NCBI GenBank assembly: GCA_903642225.1
Contig: CAHJWI010000005.1
Location: 62,001 to 126,000, forward strand
Reading direction: 5' to 3'
DNA: 64,000 bases
Source: Acidobacteriaceae bacterium
Lineage (GTDB): Bacteria; Acidobacteriota; Terriglobia; Terriglobales; Acidobacteriaceae
The translations under genes and the position numbers were made by a program. This document shows, one piece after another, positions 1-7,283 of this stretch (positions within the stretch are counted from its first letter, which is position 1; each line of letters opens with the position of its first letter). The notes below the pieces were generated by a model, which saw only the letters and a list, made by a program, of their open reading frames with translations, was not told the DNA's origin and did not search any database.

Positions 1-795
1 AACTTTCGCGGGAATCTTGAGTCGCTCGGCCGGCTTACGGGTGACGACGTTTCCACTTACGCCGGCTATCTCGCCGCACTTCGCCAGCGCCGCGCGTTCT
101 TCAAGAGCGTGGGCGCGACCGCCACCGATCACGGCCACCTGACTGCGGCGACGGCAGACCTTGCTACCATGGACGCTGCCGCGCTCTATGCCAAGGTCTA
201 TGACGGTTCGGCTTCAGCCGCAGACGCTGCGCTGTTCCAGGCGCAAATGCTGACAGAGATGGCCGGCATGAGCGTGGAAGATGGTCTTGTGATGCAACTG
301 CATCCCGGCTCCGTACGCAATCATAACCAACCGCTGTACCAGCAGTTTGGCCGCGATAAGGGTGCCGATATTCCAGCACGGACCGATTTTGTTGGTGGCC
401 TTCGCCCACTGTTAAACCGGTACGGCAACGACCCGAGCTTTACCCTCATTTTGTTCACCCTGGACGAGTCCACCTATGCGCGCGAACTGGCACCGTTGGC
501 CGGACACTATCCGTGCCTGCGTCTCGGCCCCGCGTGGTGGTTTCACGACTCGCCGGAAGGCATGATGCGGTACCGCGAGCAGGTCACGGAGACGGCAGGC
601 TTCTACAACACAGCCGGTTTCAATGACGACACACGTGCGCTGCTCTCGATCCCTGCGCGGCATGACGTAGCACGCCGGGTCGACTGCGCTTTTCTGGCTC
701 GCCTGGTCGCAGAACATCGTCTGGATGAGGACGAGGCCTTCGAGCTCATCGAGGATCTCACCGTGAACCTAGTGCGAAAGATATACCGTCTGTGA
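1..795 (+). CDS. uxaC: Uronate isomerase (glucuronate isomerase), C-terminal part
   Basis: Isomerises D-glucuronate to D-fructuronate (and galacturonate to tagaturonate), the first cytoplasmic step of hexuronate breakdown. The frame is open from base 1, so the N-terminus lies outside the window and about 264 residues remain of a family that is usually near 470. Recognisable C-terminal family motifs include QLHPGSVRNHN, the LRLGPAWWFHDSPEGMMRY segment and TAGFYNTAGFNDDTRALLSIPARHD, which carry conserved active-site His, Trp, Asp and Arg residues. The stop codon overlaps the GTG start of the next gene (GTGA), so translation is probably coupled. It heads a six-gene run ending in KDPG aldolase, which fixes its role. 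Confidence 0.93.
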   Translation, partial: NFRGNLESLGRLTGDDVSTYAGYLAALRQRRAFFKSVGATATDHGHLTAATADLATMDAAALYAKVYDGSASAADAALFQAQMLTEMAGMSVEDGLVMQLHPGSVRNHNQPLYQQFGRDKGADIPARTDFVGGLRPLLNRYGNDPSFTLILFTLDESTYARELAPLAGHYPCLRLGPAWWFHDSPEGMMRYREQVTETAGFYNTAGFNDDTRALLSIPARHDVARRVDCAFLARLVAEHRLDEDEAFELIEDLTVNLVRKIYRL

Positions 796-2084
796 GCACG
801 TTCCTCAGCATCGGCACACCGCAGACGGAGTTATCGCCTGCCGAGATGGAGCAACACCTGAAGACTGCACTTGAGAGTCTTGGTACGCGCAAAAAGGTCC
901 TCGCCATTCCGCCGGACTACTCCCGTGCCCACTCGCAGGCCGGCATGCTTACAGAGATGGTCTGGCACCATTACGGGCCCGCGTTGACGGACGTACTTCC
1001 GGCTCTCGGCACGCACCGCCCCATGACGGAGCCGGAGATGGCCGCCATGTTCGGCTCGACTCCCCGAGAGCTGTTTCGTGTGCACGACTGGCGGAACGAT
1101 GTTGTCACGCTTGGTGAGGTTCCCGGCAGTTTTGTACACCAGGTCAGCGAGGGTGTGCTCGATTACGAGTGGCCGGCGCAGGTGAATAGACTGGTTCGCG
1201 ATGGCGGCCACGACCTGATCCTGTCTATCGGCCAGGTGGTTCCGCATGAAGTCATCGGCATGGCGAACTACAACAAGAATGTCTTTGTCGGCACGGGCGG
1301 TGTCATGGGTATTCATCGCTCGCACTTCCTGGGTGCCGTCTATGGGATGGAGCGCATCATGGGCCGCGCGGATAACCCGGTGCGAGCCGTGTTGAACTAC
1401 GCGTCAGAGCACTTCGCGCAGCAGCTTCCAATTGTGTATGTGCTTACAGTCGTGGGCAAGAACGCAGCGGGTAAGCTCGCCGTGCGCGGCCTGTTTATCG
1501 GCGACGATTCGGAGTGCTTTTACCAAGCGGCAGCACTCGCCCTGCAGGTTAACTTCGTCATGATGGATCGCGAGATTGAGAAGGCTGTCGTGTACCTTGA
1601 CCCGCGTGAGTTCAAATCCACATGGCTTGGCAACAAGAGCATCTATCGCACCCGCATGGCACTTGCCGATGACGCCGAACTCATCGTCCTTGCACCTGGC
1701 GTGCACGAGTTTGGGGAAGATCCAACGATCGACAAGATAATCCGCCGTTACGGCTACTACGGCACACCGCAAACATTGGAGTGGACCAAGGCAGACCCGG
1801 AGCTGGCCAGCAATCTGAGCGCCGCCGCACACCTGATCCACGGTTCAAGTGAAGGTCGTTTTGAAATTACTTATTGCCCAGGTCACTTATCCCAAGAAGA
1901 AATACGACAAGCCGGCTTTAAGTACGGTGACTTAGACCAGATGTTGCGCACTTACTCTCCAGAAATCTTGCAGGATGGCTGGAACACGGTGAACGGCGAA
2001 GACATCTTCTTCGTGTCCAATCCCGGCCTGGGCCTGTGGGCCTTTCGCGAGCGTTTCGGCAACGGTGGTGGAGTGATGCAATGA
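792..2084 (+). CDS. LarA-superfamily (DUF2088) nickel-pincer epimerase, probable sugar-acid (mannonate/gluconate) C2 epimerase
   Basis: 430 aa, GTG start overlapping the uxaC stop. It resembles lactate racemase LarA, which uses a nickel-pincer nucleotide covalently held by a lysine. The diagnostic residues are present with LarA spacing: H75 in ALGTHRP, H152 in QVVPHEV, K162 exactly ten residues later (the pincer-anchoring lysine position) and H178 sixteen after that; R45 lies in the DYSR segment. The family reaction is proton or hydride transfer at the C2 of an alpha-hydroxy acid. Because it sits between uronate isomerase and gluconokinase, I infer that it interconverts D-mannonate and D-gluconate rather than lactate. 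Cofactor genes larB, larC and larE are not in the window. Family assignment is firm; substrate is inferred. Confidence 0.85.
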   Translation: MSTFLSIGTPQTELSPAEMEQHLKTALESLGTRKKVLAIPPDYSRAHSQAGMLTEMVWHHYGPALTDVLPALGTHRPMTEPEMAAMFGSTPRELFRVHDWRNDVVTLGEVPGSFVHQVSEGVLDYEWPAQVNRLVRDGGHDLILSIGQVVPHEVIGMANYNKNVFVGTGGVMGIHRSHFLGAVYGMERIMGRADNPVRAVLNYASEHFAQQLPIVYVLTVVGKNAAGKLAVRGLFIGDDSECFYQAAALALQVNFVMMDREIEKAVVYLDPREFKSTWLGNKSIYRTRMALADDAELIVLAPGVHEFGEDPTIDKIIRRYGYYGTPQTLEWTKADPELASNLSAAAHLIHGSSEGRFEITYCPGHLSQEEIRQAGFKYGDLDQMLRTYSPEILQDGWNTVNGEDIFFVSNPGLGLWAFRERFGNGGGVMQ

Positions 2085-2611
2085 CAACTCAGGCAAACAT
2101 TTTTGTCATGATGGGCGTGAGTGGTTCCGGTAAGACGACTATCGGTCAGCTGCTGGCCCAGCGGCTCGGCATCAAATTCCTGGACGCCGATGATTTTCAC
2201 CCGCAGGCAAATAAAGACAAGATGCATGCTGGCATTCCACTGACGGACGATGACCGCTGGCCGTGGTTGCACACGCTGAATGGATTACTGCAGAAGCACA
2301 AAGACAAAGGTTGCGTTCTCGCCTGTTCTGCGCTCAAGCAGGTCTATCGCGATGTTCTGCTGCAGGACATACCTCCGGAACAGCTCGACTTTGTATTGCT
2401 CGCGGGTTCCCGGCAGATGATTGCCGACCGCATGGCACACCGTAATCACGAATTCATGAACGCGCATTTGCTCGACAGCCAGTTTGCGACCTTGGAGCAG
2501 CCAAAAGATGCCATCACCGTTACCAACGATCGCCAGCCGGAGGCGGTCGTGGACGAGATTCTGCACCGCGAACATATCTCCGAGAACCCAGCCGTTCAGG
2601 AAGGGAAATAA
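2081..2611 (+). CDS. gntK: Gluconokinase
   Basis: 176 aa, the usual length for GntK-type gluconokinase. It phosphorylates D-gluconate with ATP to 6-phosphogluconate in the cytoplasm. The P-loop is GVSGSGKT at residues 12-19, followed by the family segment FLDADDFHP that binds the sugar and the CSALKQVYRD motif. The ATG at 2081 was chosen because it makes an ATGA overlap with the preceding stop; a longer in-frame start at 2036 would run deep into the epimerase gene. In a hexuronate operon a gluconokinase makes sense only if gluconate is produced here, which supports the epimerase interpretation of the upstream gene. Confidence 0.93.
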   Translation: MTTQANIFVMMGVSGSGKTTIGQLLAQRLGIKFLDADDFHPQANKDKMHAGIPLTDDDRWPWLHTLNGLLQKHKDKGCVLACSALKQVYRDVLLQDIPPEQLDFVLLAGSRQMIADRMAHRNHEFMNAHLLDSQFATLEQPKDAITVTNDRQPEAVVDEILHREHISENPAVQEGK

Positions 2612-3388
2612 GTGACCAAGAATATTTTCGACTTGTCCGGAAAGACGGCCGTCGTCATCGGCGGCACGTCCGGCATTGGTTTGGCATTGGCTGTGGGCCT
2701 GGCAAACGCAGGTGCAAACGTGGTGGCATCGTCTCGCCGCGAGGAGCAGGTCAATGAGGCCGCCGACAAGGTAGAAGCGGCAGGCGCGCGCACGTTGCGC
2801 ATCACCTCGTCGGTAAGCGAGCGGGTGTCGCTGCAGAAGCTGCACGACGCGGTGTTTGACGAGTTCGGACAAGTGGATGTCCTTCTCAATTGCGCCGGCA
2901 AGACCAAGCGTGAACCGACCCTTACACTTAGCGAGGAAACCTGGAACGACATCATGGACACCAATGTGACAGGCACACTGCGCGCATGCCAGATCTTTGG
3001 CAAGTCCATGCTCGACCGCGGCTATGGCCGCATCATCAACATCGCCTCGCTCACGACCTTCGTCTCGTTCATGGAGGTGACGGCCTACTCCGCCAGTAAG
3101 GCCGCAGTGGGCGCGCTTACAAAGTCGTTGGCAGTGGAGTGGAGCAGCAAGGGAGTGACTGTGAATGCCATCGCTCCCGGCCTTTTCCGCACTGCGCTTA
3201 ACGCCGCGCTGCTTGACGGCAGCGACCGCGGTCGTGAACTGAAAATGCGCACACCCATGGGCCGCTTTGGCCAAACGCAAGAGCTTGTGGGCGCGGCGGT
3301 TTACTTGGCCAGTGACGCTGCTGCGTTCGTCAATGGCGAAATCATCACGGTCGATGGTGGTTTTCTTGCCAGCGGGGTCAACCAGTAG
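2612..3388 (+). CDS. SDR-family oxidoreductase, probable fructuronate reductase
   Basis: 258 aa classical short-chain dehydrogenase. The nucleotide-binding glycine motif is GGTSGIG at residues 17-23, the NCAG motif follows at 93-96, and the catalytic set is Ser146, Tyr159 and Lys163 (YSASK). Serine at position 41 and SRR after beta-2 suggest NADP(H) is possible. GTG start directly after the gntK stop, with AGGAAGGG upstream. Operon position between uronate isomerase and KDG kinase suggests reduction of D-fructuronate to D-mannonate; SDR-type mannonate oxidoreductases replace the long-chain UxuB in some bacteria such as Bacillus. A gluconate 5-dehydrogenase or KduD-like 2-keto-3-deoxygluconate activity cannot be excluded from sequence alone. 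Confidence 0.85.
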   Translation: MTKNIFDLSGKTAVVIGGTSGIGLALAVGLANAGANVVASSRREEQVNEAADKVEAAGARTLRITSSVSERVSLQKLHDAVFDEFGQVDVLLNCAGKTKREPTLTLSEETWNDIMDTNVTGTLRACQIFGKSMLDRGYGRIINIASLTTFVSFMEVTAYSASKAAVGALTKSLAVEWSSKGVTVNAIAPGLFRTALNAALLDGSDRGRELKMRTPMGRFGQTQELVGAAVYLASDAAAFVNGEIITVDGGFLASGVNQ

Positions 3389-3390
3389 CC

Positions 3391-4479
3391 ATGCAGCCGC
3401 TTTCCATCAAGCCGGCCGGAACCTGCATGTGGGATTTTCTCTCGCTGGGTGAGGTGATGCTGCGCTTTGATCCAGGCGAGGAGCGCATCAGCACCACCCG
3501 TCACTTCCGCGTGTGGGAAGGTGGCGGTGAATACAATGCCGCACGCGCGCTTCGCCGCTGCTTCGGCCAGCGCACCTCTATCGTCACGGCGCTTGTCGAT
3601 AATCCGGTGGGCCGCCTTGTAGAAGACCTGATGCTGCAGGGTGGCGTCGACCAATCGCACGTCCTGTGGCGGCCCTATGACGGTGTCGGTACAGAAAGCC
3701 GCAACGGCATGTACTTTCTGGAGCGTGGCTTTGGTGTGCGCGGCGCACTGGGCAGCATGGACCGCGGTCACACCGCTGTTTCGCAACTCAAGCCCGGCGA
3801 CATCGACTGGGACCACATCTTCGGCGGGGAAGGTGTTCGCTGGTTCCACACCGGCGGCATCTTCACCGCACTCAGCGATACCACCATGGCTGTTGCGCAG
3901 GAAGCCATGTCTGCGGCCAGGCGTTACGGCACCGTTGTTTCGTACGACGCGAACTACCGGCCTTCGCTTTGGAAGTCACGCGGAGGCAGGCTTGCCGCTG
4001 CTGCTGCAAACTCTAGCCTTACGGAGAACGTCGACGTGTTGTTCGGCCACGAAGGCGATTTGTCCGCGGAGCCCATGGAGGCTTCCAGCGGCCCGCCTTC
4101 GCACACAGCGGAGACCTATGCTGCCATGGCCGATCGTGTGCAGGCAGCTCATCCTACGCTCAAGGTCATCGCTACCACCACGCGGAAGCCGCGCACGGCC
4201 AATCGTAACGATTGGGGTGGCTACGCCTTTGACGGTGCTGGTATGCACAGCGCTGCGGAGATGCAGGATCTGGATATCCTAGACCGCGTCGGCGGTGGCG
4301 ATGGATTTGTGGCAGGTCTGGTGTTCGGCATGCTGCAGGCGTGGCCCATGGCGCAGTCGCTGCAGTGCGGTGTTGCCAGCGGGGCCCTCGCCATGACGAC
4401 CCCTGGCGACAGCAACTTCGCTAAGCTGCAGGAAGTGGAACGCTTGATGGCCGGAGCTTACGCAGGCGTGCAACGATAG
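3391..4479 (+). CDS. kdgK: PfkB-family sugar kinase, probable 2-dehydro-3-deoxygluconate kinase
   Basis: 362 aa ribokinase/PfkB-fold kinase. The N-terminal LSLGEVMLRFDPGEERI and GGGEYNAARALRR segments match KdgK-type sugar-binding regions, and the C-terminal RVGGGDGFVAGL carries the catalytic Asp and anion hole of PfkB signature 2. It would phosphorylate 2-keto-3-deoxygluconate to KDPG, feeding the aldolase encoded next. The start is ambiguous: ATG 3391 lies two bases after the preceding stop, but ATG 3427 (protein beginning MWDFLSLGE) fits the usual family N-terminus better. It belongs to the hexuronate operon. Confidence 0.88.
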   Translation: MQPLSIKPAGTCMWDFLSLGEVMLRFDPGEERISTTRHFRVWEGGGEYNAARALRRCFGQRTSIVTALVDNPVGRLVEDLMLQGGVDQSHVLWRPYDGVGTESRNGMYFLERGFGVRGALGSMDRGHTAVSQLKPGDIDWDHIFGGEGVRWFHTGGIFTALSDTTMAVAQEAMSAARRYGTVVSYDANYRPSLWKSRGGRLAAAAANSSLTENVDVLFGHEGDLSAEPMEASSGPPSHTAETYAAMADRVQAAHPTLKVIATTTRKPRTANRNDWGGYAFDGAGMHSAAEMQDLDILDRVGGGDGFVAGLVFGMLQAWPMAQSLQCGVASGALAMTTPGDSNFAKLQEVERLMAGAYAGVQR

Positions 4480-4513
4480 GAGCGACGATGAGACAGCATT
4501 TGGCAGAGAGGGC

Positions 4514-5182
4514 ATGACCAAGTCAAAAGTTCTTCAGCGCATGAAGAAGACGGGGCTGGTACCGGTGCTGCGTGCCACATCGTCCACCGAGGCGCTGGCC
4601 ATCGCCGAGGCCATTGCAGCCGCCGGCGTGGATGTGCTCGAAGTTACCATGACCGTTCCCGGCGCCATGGACGTTATCCGCACGCTGGTGCGCGAAAAGC
4701 CCCAGATGCTGGTGGGTGCGGGCACGGTGCTTGATCCCGAAACAGCGCGTGCCTGCATGCTGGAGGGCGCGCAATTCATTGTCAGTCCGGCAATGAATGT
4801 GAAGACCATCGAGATGTGCCGCCGATATAGCTGTGCCGTTCTGCCTGGCGCGCTCACTCCTACTGAAGTTATTACGGCATGGCAGGCTGGCGCGGATGTG
4901 ATCAAGGTGTTCCCGGCCAGCGCCATGGGTGGTGCAAAGTACCTTAAGAGCCTCAAGGCCCCTTTGCCGCAGATAGAACTGGTTCCCGCGGGAGGAGTTT
5001 CGGTGGCAACTGCCGCAGAGTTCCTCGAGGCCGGTGCATTCGCTCTCGGCGTAGGAGCTGACCTTGCGGATGGTAAAGCGATTGCCGAAGGCCGCCCCGA
5101 GCGCATTACCGAAACAGCCCGCGCCTATCTGCGCACGATCGCGGCTTGGCGTGAGACCAGCGCTGCGGGGCAGTCCGATTAG
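4514..5182 (+). CDS. eda: KDPG / KHG aldolase
   Basis: 222 aa class I aldolase that cleaves 2-keto-3-deoxy-6-phosphogluconate into pyruvate and glyceraldehyde 3-phosphate. The Schiff-base lysine is K131 in DVIKVFPAS and the catalytic glutamate is E43 in LEVTMTVPG. The Arg that follows the Glu in the E. coli enzyme is replaced by Thr47, as in the Bacillus-type branch with a TMTVPGA motif. Length and motif order are normal. It ends the hexuronate operon and would serve both arms: KDG kinase, and 6-phosphogluconate if an Edd dehydratase exists elsewhere. Confidence 0.95.
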   Translation: MTKSKVLQRMKKTGLVPVLRATSSTEALAIAEAIAAAGVDVLEVTMTVPGAMDVIRTLVREKPQMLVGAGTVLDPETARACMLEGAQFIVSPAMNVKTIEMCRRYSCAVLPGALTPTEVITAWQAGADVIKVFPASAMGGAKYLKSLKAPLPQIELVPAGGVSVATAAEFLEAGAFALGVGADLADGKAIAEGRPERITETARAYLRTIAAWRETSAAGQSD

Positions 5183-5345
5183 AGACATTCGCCCTGTGGG
5201 GTCATGGCGTGCTAGAGAGCTTACACTGGCTAAATCGCTTCAAACGTATCGGTCGAGGTGAATGGCACTCTCAGCCTTAAATTTATCTTCAAACGAGACC
5301 TTTGCGGCCATGTGAAAGGGCTGCACATTGGGGGACACGGCAAAG

Positions 5346-5837
5346 CTACAGCTTGGCCAGAAAGCTCGTGATCTCGGCGCTTGTCCAGTCCTGCGGGCCT
5401 ATGAACTTGCGACGAATGAGACCCTGTCGGTCGATGACGTAGCTTTCCGGCACGCGCACGCTGCCGAACTTCAGATTGCTGGCGGTCGAGCCGTCGCGCA
5501 CGCTGAGCAGGCTGATGCTGTACTGCTTCAGGAAGGCGTCGTAGGCGGGTTTGTCGTCGTCGATGGAGACGGCGACGATCTGTACGGCGGGAAGTTGCTT
5601 TTGGAGTTGCTGCAGGCTCGGCAGCTCGTCGAGGCACGGCGCGCACCAGGTGGCCCAGAAGTTGAGGACGACGACCTTGCCCTTGAATTGGGCCAGCGAG
5701 ACGGTTTGAAGGCCATCGTGGACGACGAAGTCAGGGGCAGGCTGCAGCACCTGCTGGGGATGGTCGCCACGGTTGCAGCCTGCGAGTGGGATCGCGATGA
5801 AGAGTAGAAGCGCAGTGCGCTTGCCCCGCCTGACCAT
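5346..5837 (-). CDS. TlpA/ResA-like thioredoxin-fold lipoprotein
   Basis: 163 aa. The ATG at 5837 gives an ideal lipoprotein signal: MVRRGKR, a hydrophobic stretch and the lipobox LAGC. The mature domain has the thioredoxin-fold motif WATWCAPC with the redox CxxC and a cis-Pro segment at RVPESYV. These proteins are membrane-anchored periplasmic disulfide reductases or oxidases, often serving cytochrome c maturation. The longer frame upstream of 5837 overlaps the divergent glycosyltransferase gene and looks non-coding. It converges on the hexuronate operon and has no obvious functional partner nearby. Confidence 0.88.
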   Translation of the reverse strand: MVRRGKRTALLLFIAIPLAGCNRGDHPQQVLQPAPDFVVHDGLQTVSLAQFKGKVVVLNFWATWCAPCLDELPSLQQLQKQLPAVQIVAVSIDDDKPAYDAFLKQYSISLLSVRDGSTASNLKFGSVRVPESYVIDRQGLIRRKFIGPQDWTSAEITSFLAKL

Positions 5838-5903
5838 GCCGCTGTTCCGTGTTGCTGTCCGTTGCTGCTCTCTGCCGACCGTCACGTCCTCTATCCTACT
5901 AGC

Positions 5904-7073
5904 GTGACCTCTGAAGGACCTACCGACGATTCCGTTGCTGCGACAGGCGATTTCAGCCTGCGGCTGGATGGCAGCGCTCCCCCACGCCGTATGCAGGCTC
6001 GCTCGTACATCGAGCTTGAGGCTGAGGAGGCGGTCACGCATGAGCTGTCCGTGCTAATTCCCGCGCGCAATGAAGAGGCGAATCTGCAGGGCTGCATCGA
6101 CTCGCTGCTGGCGCAGTCGGAGCCTGGATTTGTGTTGGGGGAGCACTGGCACATTTTTGTGGTGGATGACTCGTCGACTGACGGCACGCTGGCGTTGGCG
6201 GAGCGCGTTGCGGGTGCCCATGCCGGCGTGCATGTGCTGCGTGCGCCGGAGTTGAAGCCGAGCCGCAATGGGTTTACGGGGAAGAATGCGGCGTTGTGGT
6301 TCGGCGCGAACCAGCCGCTGGCGCGCACGGCGAAGTGGCTGCTGTTTACGGATGCGGATACGCTGCATGAGCCAGCGAGTACACACCGTGCGGTGGTGGA
6401 GGCGGAGCGTCATTCGCTGGGGATGCTGTCGTACTCGCCCAAGCAGATTGCGGCGAACGTGGTGCAACGCGCGTTTTTACCAATTGTGTTTTCCGAGCTG
6501 GCGAGCACGTATCCGCCGAAGGCGGTGTCTGATCCGGCGAGCCCGATTGCCGCCGCGAACGGGCAGTTCCTGCTGGTGAATCGTGTTGCCTATTTTGATG
6601 TTGGTGGGCATGCTGCCGTGGCGGCGCGGGTGTTGGAGGATGTGGCGCTGGCTCGGCTGCTGAAGCGGCGGTTTGCGATCCGGCTGCGGTATGCGCCGGA
6701 GGCTGTGTCAGCGCGGATGTATCGGACGACCGGGGAGATGGTGGCGGGCTGGACGAAGAACCTGGCGCTGCTGTTCGGCAATCCGCTGTTTCTTGCTGCG
6801 TCGCGTTTGCTGGACTTTGCGTTGGTGGTCGGCTTGCCGTTGATTGCCTTTGGTTATCACTGGAATACGTGGCAGCGGGTGGCATTCCTGATTTTGTGGG
6901 CGCGTGTGCTGTTGCGGTACTGGACGCGGGTGCGCCGGTCGAACGCAGGGGTTGTGGATATTTTGCTGTCGGTGTTTGCGGTGCCACTGTTTGTCGTGTT
7001 GCTGGTGCGGTCGTGGCAGCAGATAACGCTGGCGAAGCGGATGGAGTGGAAAGGGCGGGAGTATCCGCAGTAA
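5904..7073 (+). CDS. Family 2 glycosyltransferase with C-terminal membrane segments
   Basis: About 389 aa. A GT-A domain begins with SVLIPARNEEANL, followed by FVVDDSSTDGT (nucleotide-binding Asp), FTDADT (DXD-type metal site) and a VLEDVALARLLKR acceptor-side motif. Two or three hydrophobic segments close the protein, for example LDFALVVGLPLIAFGY and VFAVPLFVVLLV. This layout resembles HpnB-like and carotenoid-type glycosyltransferases that act at the inner membrane; the acceptor is not evident. The start is uncertain: GTG 5904 was preferred over ATG 5862, which lies in the short divergent promoter gap, and ATG 5991 is also possible. It stands alone. Confidence 0.8.
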   Translation: MTSEGPTDDSVAATGDFSLRLDGSAPPRRMQARSYIELEAEEAVTHELSVLIPARNEEANLQGCIDSLLAQSEPGFVLGEHWHIFVVDDSSTDGTLALAERVAGAHAGVHVLRAPELKPSRNGFTGKNAALWFGANQPLARTAKWLLFTDADTLHEPASTHRAVVEAERHSLGMLSYSPKQIAANVVQRAFLPIVFSELASTYPPKAVSDPASPIAAANGQFLLVNRVAYFDVGGHAAVAARVLEDVALARLLKRRFAIRLRYAPEAVSARMYRTTGEMVAGWTKNLALLFGNPLFLAASRLLDFALVVGLPLIAFGYHWNTWQRVAFLILWARVLLRYWTRVRRSNAGVVDILLSVFAVPLFVVLLVRSWQQITLAKRMEWKGREYPQ

Positions 7074-7272
7074 TTGCTTACCTCTTTCTGGTTCCGTCCT
7101 CTTGCGGGTGAGCTTTGACTTCTCCAATCGCCATGCTCTGGTGATTGCTTCCTATAAGGCGACTCATCGATAGCGATTGAGCTCAACCCCTCCAGTGGAA
7201 GGCGATTGCCTCAATAGCCGAGATCAATCTCACCGACCGCGGAAGTATGCTGGCCCCTACGGCACACGCATA

Positions 7273-7278
7273 AAGGAG
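7273..7278 (+). promoter_or_regulatory. Strong ribosome binding site before the AIPR gene
   Basis: AAGGAG lies five bases before the ATG at 7284. It is the main evidence that translation was meant to begin at 7284 and not at the GTG at 7391, and hence that the gene is frameshifted. Confidence 0.7.
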
Positions 7279-7283
7279 AAACT

